Of a DNA stretch of 64,000 bases, positions 58,725-64,000 are shown one piece after another. This DNA comes from Taenia hydatigena (taxonomy: Eukaryota; Platyhelminthes; Cestoda; Cyclophyllidea; Taeniidae). Below the pieces are notes generated by a model, which searched no databases, was not told the DNA's origin, and was given only the letters and a program-made list of their open reading frames with translations. The stretch's first letter is position 1; every line of letters begins with the position of its first letter. Made by a program: the position numbers and the translations under genes. The stretch spans positions 4,176,587 through 4,240,586 of the forward strand of contig JADWOT020000010.1 in assembly GCA_036345935.2 (NCBI GenBank), read 5' to 3'.

Positions 58725-60690
58725 CGTGACCTACTTCTGTGGTTTGTAATGCATGAGTATAGGTGATCATATGTATTTACATGAAGTTAGTCGGGATTTT
58801 ACCACTAGACGAGTCTTCGAACCCTGCTAATCTGCAATCAGTCAAAAGTGTCTATCAGCGATGTCAAGTAATCCTAATACCACGTCAACTCTGGCCTATT
58901 TAGCTTTCTAAATAGTGGATTTGGGGGCATTTTGCGTGTTCAAGTTTGGTGTGCTAGTTCTTAGCTGTGTAACCTCATATTTAAATGGACAGGTAACTTT
59001 GTTTACGCAAAGTAAAAAATATAAAATTTAAGTCTCACGAGTGAGATTCGCTCAAGAGATCGGCGCCACGAATGTCGCAAATTCTGAAGAAATGAGTCAA
59101 GGTCAGGACCCGCAGAGGCCAGGAAGTAAGACCTTAGAAATTCCAACGGTGTCAAATGAGAGACGTCCGATGTTTTAGAATGAAGGCTTTTCGTGATCTC
59201 AAAGGAGCAAGGAAACTGCCGAAGCAGAAATCTGTGGCTCCAGATGCCCCAACTGGAAGTTCCAACGATGAGATTGACGCCGAGAGAAGGTTAATCCAGG
59301 CACTTATGACCAACTCGGAAGACGAGATTAATTTCCTCGAGGAGATAAAAGTAAGTATGAGGTTTTTTAATTATCACGTCTGTCTTGAATTTAGCGGCGA
59401 TTTCTTTGCCTATATCACCACGTACATGCCTTGGAAGATGCTCAAGAACAATAACTCCCGACTAACCTACATGTTCGGTGGGAATGTCATCAAGAACCCA
59501 TTAGTACCTGATCGAGCGGCGCAGTTGGGATGCCTCATGGATTTGCTCTGTACGCGGCTGTGGTATAAAGCTATGCAAATTAGATGCCCATTATGAGGAA
59601 TTTTGTATGATAGTGCACTATTCTATTCGTCTAAGATGACTTTTCCCTTCTAGGCAATCTGGCTAATTGCTTGTTTTTACAAATGTACCAAGTGTGGCAT
59701 GGAGTATAGCAACTTGAACGGGATGCGCCAACACCTTCTGCGCCACGGTAAATGCAGGTTCTACATCTGCGTGCAATGCTTCGAGGGATGCAACACGTTT
59801 ACGGATATGGTGCACCACAGAAAGACGACACATGGTGGCAAGATTTGATTGCAGTCAGTGTTCCTTGCTCTACCACTAATTCCAATGAATAATACTCTGT
59901 ACTTCTTATAAAAGATGCAGTTGAGCCACCGCTATCAATTTAGGAAGTTTTGAGAAGAATGAGAAGACGTGAGGGCCTAGAGCCTCCTCAGCCCTCTATG
60001 TCCGAAGAGCTGGAGGATGGTCCTCCCCGAAAAAGGCACAGGATGGAATATCGCTGTAGTGTTTGCGGATCCGCTTTTGACCGATTGGATGTGATGTTAT
60101 CACACACAGAGCAGGAGCACCCAATTGAACGCGAAGTCATTGGTCGGTTGCGTGTTCGCCTCATGCGTGCTGCACTCAATCCTAATGGAGATGAGGAAGA
60201 GCATGCTCCTAATCCCACCAGCTAGACTTAAGAGAAAATGCATTTAAGTGCTGGCACATATGTATAATGCTCTTTGTGATAGCTTGTCTAACAGGATTTT
60301 TGCCCTTCTTCAATGTGACGATGACTATATAATAAGCTGATGCTTATTCCTTTTAAAGTCTCTCGCAAACTTGTCCATTTAACCCATTTTTGGTATGGTG
60401 TTCTGCTACTCTACATTAGGTAGGAGCCATTAGACAAATTCAGCCAGAAATACCTAATAGGATTAGGAGCACGTAAAGTCCGACTTGCAAAACTGGTGAG
60501 CTTAATCCACATTCATCAATGTTAATCGGCAGTTGGTGGCGGGGATGGCCGAAGTGATGTGATTAGTTAGTTGTCTTTGATTGGGCAACTAAATAATGAA
60601 TAAGTACAATATAATACACTTTTGTCGATTAAGCCAAAGCGAAATTGCATGCCAAAATTGAAACCGAGAAGATGGAAAGCGGAATCTTCA
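58725..60690 (+). repeat. Zinc-finger segmental unit 3 (most complete)
   Basis: Includes 5' flank, four coding segments and the 3' flank shared with units 1 and 2. The part from about 59190 matches 43570-45080 over about 1.5 kb. Confidence 0.65.
59092..60225 (+). CDS. C2H2 zinc-finger family gene (unit 3), possibly still partly intact
   Basis: Exon 1 (59092-59125) starts ATG AGT CAA and has donor GTAAGA. A 79-bp intron joins it in frame (phase 1) to 59205. That exon reads ARKLPKQKSVAPDAP, RRLIQALMTNSEDEINFLEE, then an open stretch with LTYMFGGNVIKNPLVPDRA and LGCLMDLLCTRLWYKAMQ to TGA at 59594-59596. Next, 59654-59848 after CCCTTCTAG encodes two C2H2 fingers: CTKCGMEYSNLNGMRQH with H-x3-H, then CVQCFEGCNTFTDMVHH with H-x4-H. 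The last exon from 59915 has one TAG (59941-59943), then MRRREGLEPPQPSMSEEL, a finger CSVCGSAFDRLDVMLSH (C-x2-C-x12-H-x4-H), the tail PIEREVIGRLRVRLMRAALN and an acidic end at 60225. All zinc ligands are present. The TAG, the stop at 59596 and loss of the GT donor after the two-finger exon cast doubt on a full product. Confidence 0.5.
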
Positions 60691-62564
60691 ATAAGGGCAG
60701 ATTACAGTAGCCGCAACAAAACCACAACTAAAAAGCTTTTCTGCGCCTTCCTCAAGCAACACGGCTACAAAGTGTGTCGAAACTGTACATGTCAAATAGC
60801 AATGCATCAGCCGTGTTGATTCTTGCAGTTCATATTGTCGCTATACATTAGTAATCTGGACGATTTCTTAGGCCAGCACTTTTGTGTAAAATGCAGAGCA
60901 TTACCTCGATTAATTTCTTATTCTCACATAGGAAAGTCGAAGGTGGGCATGATTTAATGGTTTGTTTATAATTTGTCATGTCCATTTAAATGTTTCGCAC
61001 TCCATATCTCAACGCTCCAGTTCTACTCTTTGCCATTTTCACCCCAACACGATCCTTGCTATACAGAAGTTTAAAATAAGTGTGCAACCAAAGATATCAG
61101 GCATAATATCATCTTTTTTCCCTAGCGAATTCGAAGCGCTGAACCTGGGCCGTTTGGCTCCTAAGTATAACATGCCTCTCCACCTTCACCCCTTTGTTTC
61201 GTTTTGCACAAATCTGCGCAAGTGCGACAAAGGTGTGACTGCACCAACAAATCTTTGCATTATTCGCAGAGACTAGCATGCAGCAATCTGAATCAATGTT
61301 TATTCTACAGAAAGGGTACAGCCTCCGCCACCACTAACATCGGTTGTCAGCGCGATGTCATGACAGAGAGTTTAATCATTCTGCCTACACCAGGATCTAA
61401 AGGCATAAAAAATCGTACATTTTGCAAGGCTTGAAGCACAGTCAAACAAGTTTTACCTACAACCGCATGATAGAACGAGCACCACATTGGTCGTTTAAGG
61501 ATAATAAAAAACCACAAACTGTTGCTCAATAAATAGGTGCGTATTTTAGAAGACGAACTCGTTTTTATGAAAGTAAATTTCATTTCAAAACACAGACATA
61601 ACCTTCCATGTCTGTCATTGCTTGGCAGGATGGAGTCCGCAAATGTATGCTTTTCCTTAATGAGTCCCTATCTACGCATTTTAGCAAATGATGGTTGTGT
61701 GTACTGTAGCTTCGTATTTAGAAAGAGAAACACAGTAAAACGTTTTGTTGGATGCAATCTATGATGCCTTGGAAAGAATAATTTTGGTGCTTTCTAGTTG
61801 CCCCATATTATTAAAGCCTGTAAATGCGTTGGCAAATACATGAAACTGGGTACAAGCACTCCATGAAAAGGAGATTATTAGAAATACCTATTTAAACGGA
61901 CACGTGGCAAATACGACTTATCCTCTGGTCCCGTACTTTTAAATGGGAGTACTACTTTCGTTGGCTTAAGGAATCAGAAATTCTATGCCTCGGATGTGTT
62001 GCAAATTTGTTATCTGCATAATTAATTTATGATCGGTTTTTGTTGGATGCAGAACTATTTGCTTCATTTACCAGCTGTGTTTTAGTAAAATATTTGGTCA
62101 TGAAGCGAACATTCCCGATGTTACTCGTGTAGTGATCTAGGCGTGGTCTTAATAATATGCACGTGCGTTTCAGGATTGCAATGTAGTTGATTTTTTACTG
62201 ATTTAATCTAGTGCGTTGTGGCAAATTAAGTATTTTTAAGAGGATATTAAAATTTCAGCGTCAGTCGTGTTTGGCAGCTTCGCAGTTTATCTCCTTCTAC
62301 AGTGTCTTTAGATAGAGATCGATTTGCTAAGGGGTTCCTGTTTTCGTCGAATGCTTCTTATCCCAAGCAAACATTCAGATGGAGCGTAAATGACGGTCGC
62401 CTTGTCTTTTAGGCGCTGTTCAATGCTGTTTCCTTGTAAATGGCCTCCGCATACGCCACCATAACTTGCTTTCTATTCTCAAAGAGCAGGTAACCATGGT
62501 CTTCTTATCTCAAGCCCAATCTTATAATGAACGATAATTATTTACCATCTTTCAAAGTGCGTCA
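60691..62564. other. No supported gene
   Basis: Overlapping short ORFs (60962-61276 plus, 61204-61434 plus, 61347-61583 minus, 61537-61764 plus) without domain or second copy. Confidence 0.35.
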
Positions 62565-63092
62565 GTGTTGAACCTGAACCAGATGTGGTGCTATGAAAGC
62601 GTTGGTATTCCCACCTATGCTTCGTTACGATTACTTGCACTTAAACTCGTTTTGGCATTTTGCATGAGCATGATCATTCTGTGCAACTCATTGCATTTTG
62701 TCAACAGCAAATTGTTCTGCCTTAGCTTCAAAGGGTGTAGGGTGGCAAAAGAATGTCGCGAAGAGATTGTGATTTTAATCACCGGTACACCAATTCTAAG
62801 AGGTCTTGCACAAACCAATCATGATAATGCTCTTTTAGTTAGTGGAATACGAAAATTGGATTGGTGGTGCGGGAGAAGAGTACACCATACTGCAAGAGTT
62901 ACCTGGGAAAGGTTGGTTCCATTTTATTATTTACAGCCAATTAGGAACACCGCTCCTGCTTCTAAAACTGGTCCACCTTGTGTATGCTCGCAATGCCGAG
63001 GCTTTGAGGAAAGAACCAATGCCATTAAACGACGGCTAAATAAGTGCTATTTGAATGCCATTAGGATCAGTGGGTTGTTTGGCTTCAGATAA
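62565..63092 (+). CDS. Longest uninterrupted frame in the window (175 codons), unidentified
   Basis: The frame starts at a non-ATG codon and runs to TAA at 63090-63092. An early hydrophobic stretch (LKLVLAFCMSMIILC) could span a membrane. The second half is basic with Cys and Trp: DWWCGRRVHHTARVTWERL, GPPCVCSQCRGFEERTN and IKRRLNKCYL. A second plus-strand frame overlaps the 3' half. No domain, promoter or poly(A) signal fits, and one frame of this length is roughly what chance allows in 64 kb. Confidence 0.25.
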   Translation: MLNLNQMWCYESVGIPTYASLRLLALKLVLAFCMSMIILCNSLHFVNSKLFCLSFKGCRVAKECREEIVILITGTPILRGLAQTNHDNALLVSGIRKLDWWCGRRVHHTARVTWERLVPFYYLQPIRNTAPASKTGPPCVCSQCRGFEERTNAIKRRLNKCYLNAIRISGLFGFR

Positions 63093-64000
63093 ATAATGAA
63101 TGACAAAGCTGTCTTTACAAAATGTGGGGTGTTCAATTGCTCCGGATAAAAATATCTTAATGAGTGAGGAGCAGAGATTCACCTTGATCTACACCCGCGT
63201 GTCTTGAGATTTGCACCCCTTCTACACTGGAACACAAAGCAACTGTTGGTGTATGAGGTCTAAAAAAAACACTTTTATAAGTCAAACACCCACCACTTAG
63301 TTTCTACGGTTCAAGACTTCCCGTGACATGCTCCGTGACCTCATGCTGGCTAAGGGTGAAAGTAAAAATCTTAGCAGAAAAAATTATCACTCCCGGTAAT
63401 CTAGTAAATTCCAAAATTTTAACATTACTGGCCATAACGAATTGCAAAGTTGAGAAAAATCCGTTGTATTTTTTCGGCAATGTCGAGTGTCCGTGATTCC
63501 ACATGCACAACGCAAAGTGAATATTCAAGAGGTCGCTTGATGATGCCAATTAGCTTGTGTAGCATTAATGCATTACATAATAGATTTAATGTGGTATTGA
63601 AGACACGAGTTTTCTCATAAAAGTCTCTAAACTAGTGTTAAAGGCTTATTTTTGATGAAATGGGAACTGTAGTTCTTTGAGAATGACCGCTGTCTTATTG
63701 TGTTGCATCGTGTTTTGCTGTGTTATGCTTCATTTTGTAGCAGTCGAGGTTAAAACTAGAGGGATGATTTGTCTCTTGCGTGACTCTACTGCGAGTTGTG
63801 CATTCAAATGCCATTCTCTACAGTGAACGGTGTAATATGAACTGGTGGTTACGGAGACCGGAATTATCATTATTACATTACATTCACGGCTACCCACAGC
63901 AAACATAAATTTGACCGTGATGACATCACACCTGCTGTAATAAATGCCTCTGTTGCACACCTAGCAAGTTTTTCTTTCCATTTTGATTGCGCAATTTATT
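63093..64000. other. No feature seen
   Basis: AT-rich end of the window. Minus-strand frames at 63304-63549 and 63730-63960 are short and unsupported. Confidence 0.4.

Overview
The window looks like nuclear DNA of an animal, probably an invertebrate. It is AT-rich (about 40% GC judged by eye). There are no operons or ribosome-binding sites. Coding pieces are short and bounded by GT...AG introns of roughly 60-100 bp. The recognisable domains (C2H2 zinc fingers, an F-box, a SEA-like half-domain) are metazoan in flavour. The species cannot be fixed from sequence alone; a helminth-like genome is one possibility. No rRNA, tRNA, CRISPR array or transposon protein (reverse transcriptase, transposase, integrase) was seen.

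The window is mostly a graveyard of duplicated and decayed gene pieces. Region by region: (1) 1-1090 is a decayed 48-49 bp satellite that flips orientation near 775. (2) 943-4122 and 38796-41728 are the arms of a large inverted repeat of about 3 kb; smaller relatives lie at 5100-5310 and 7130-7540. (3) 5670-6124 and 9671-10942 hold stop-ridden coding relics on the plus strand. (4) 12026-12467 is the most gene-like single unit: a TATA box, an initiator, a 69-residue ORF in which 16 residues are Trp, and an AATAAA signal. (5) 13170-15010 and 17130-19190 are tandem copies of a minus-strand F-box gene resembling FBXO4, both broken. (6) 20730-21660 is a decayed repeat of about 48 bp. (7) 22229-26618 and 34504-37135 are direct copies of one segment carrying a SEA-like exon, with two insertions in the left copy, one flanked by a 6-bp direct repeat. 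(8) 29751-31286 is a decayed plus-strand gene. (9) 43570-47480 and 57840-60690 carry at least three units of a C2H2 zinc-finger family, one with a reading-frame-consistent first intron. (10) 53901-54273 holds two neighbouring exon-like segments. The rest is AT-rich sequence in which nothing can be supported.

No set of genes here forms a pathway. The common thread is segmental duplication followed by decay: zinc-finger, F-box and SEA-like pieces exist in several copies whose stops and frameshifts differ, so they decayed independently. The features most likely to be functional are the Trp-rich mini-gene at 12.1 kb and the zinc-finger copies near 46.5 and 59.1-60.2 kb. Coordinates of repeat boundaries were aligned by eye and may be off by tens of bases.
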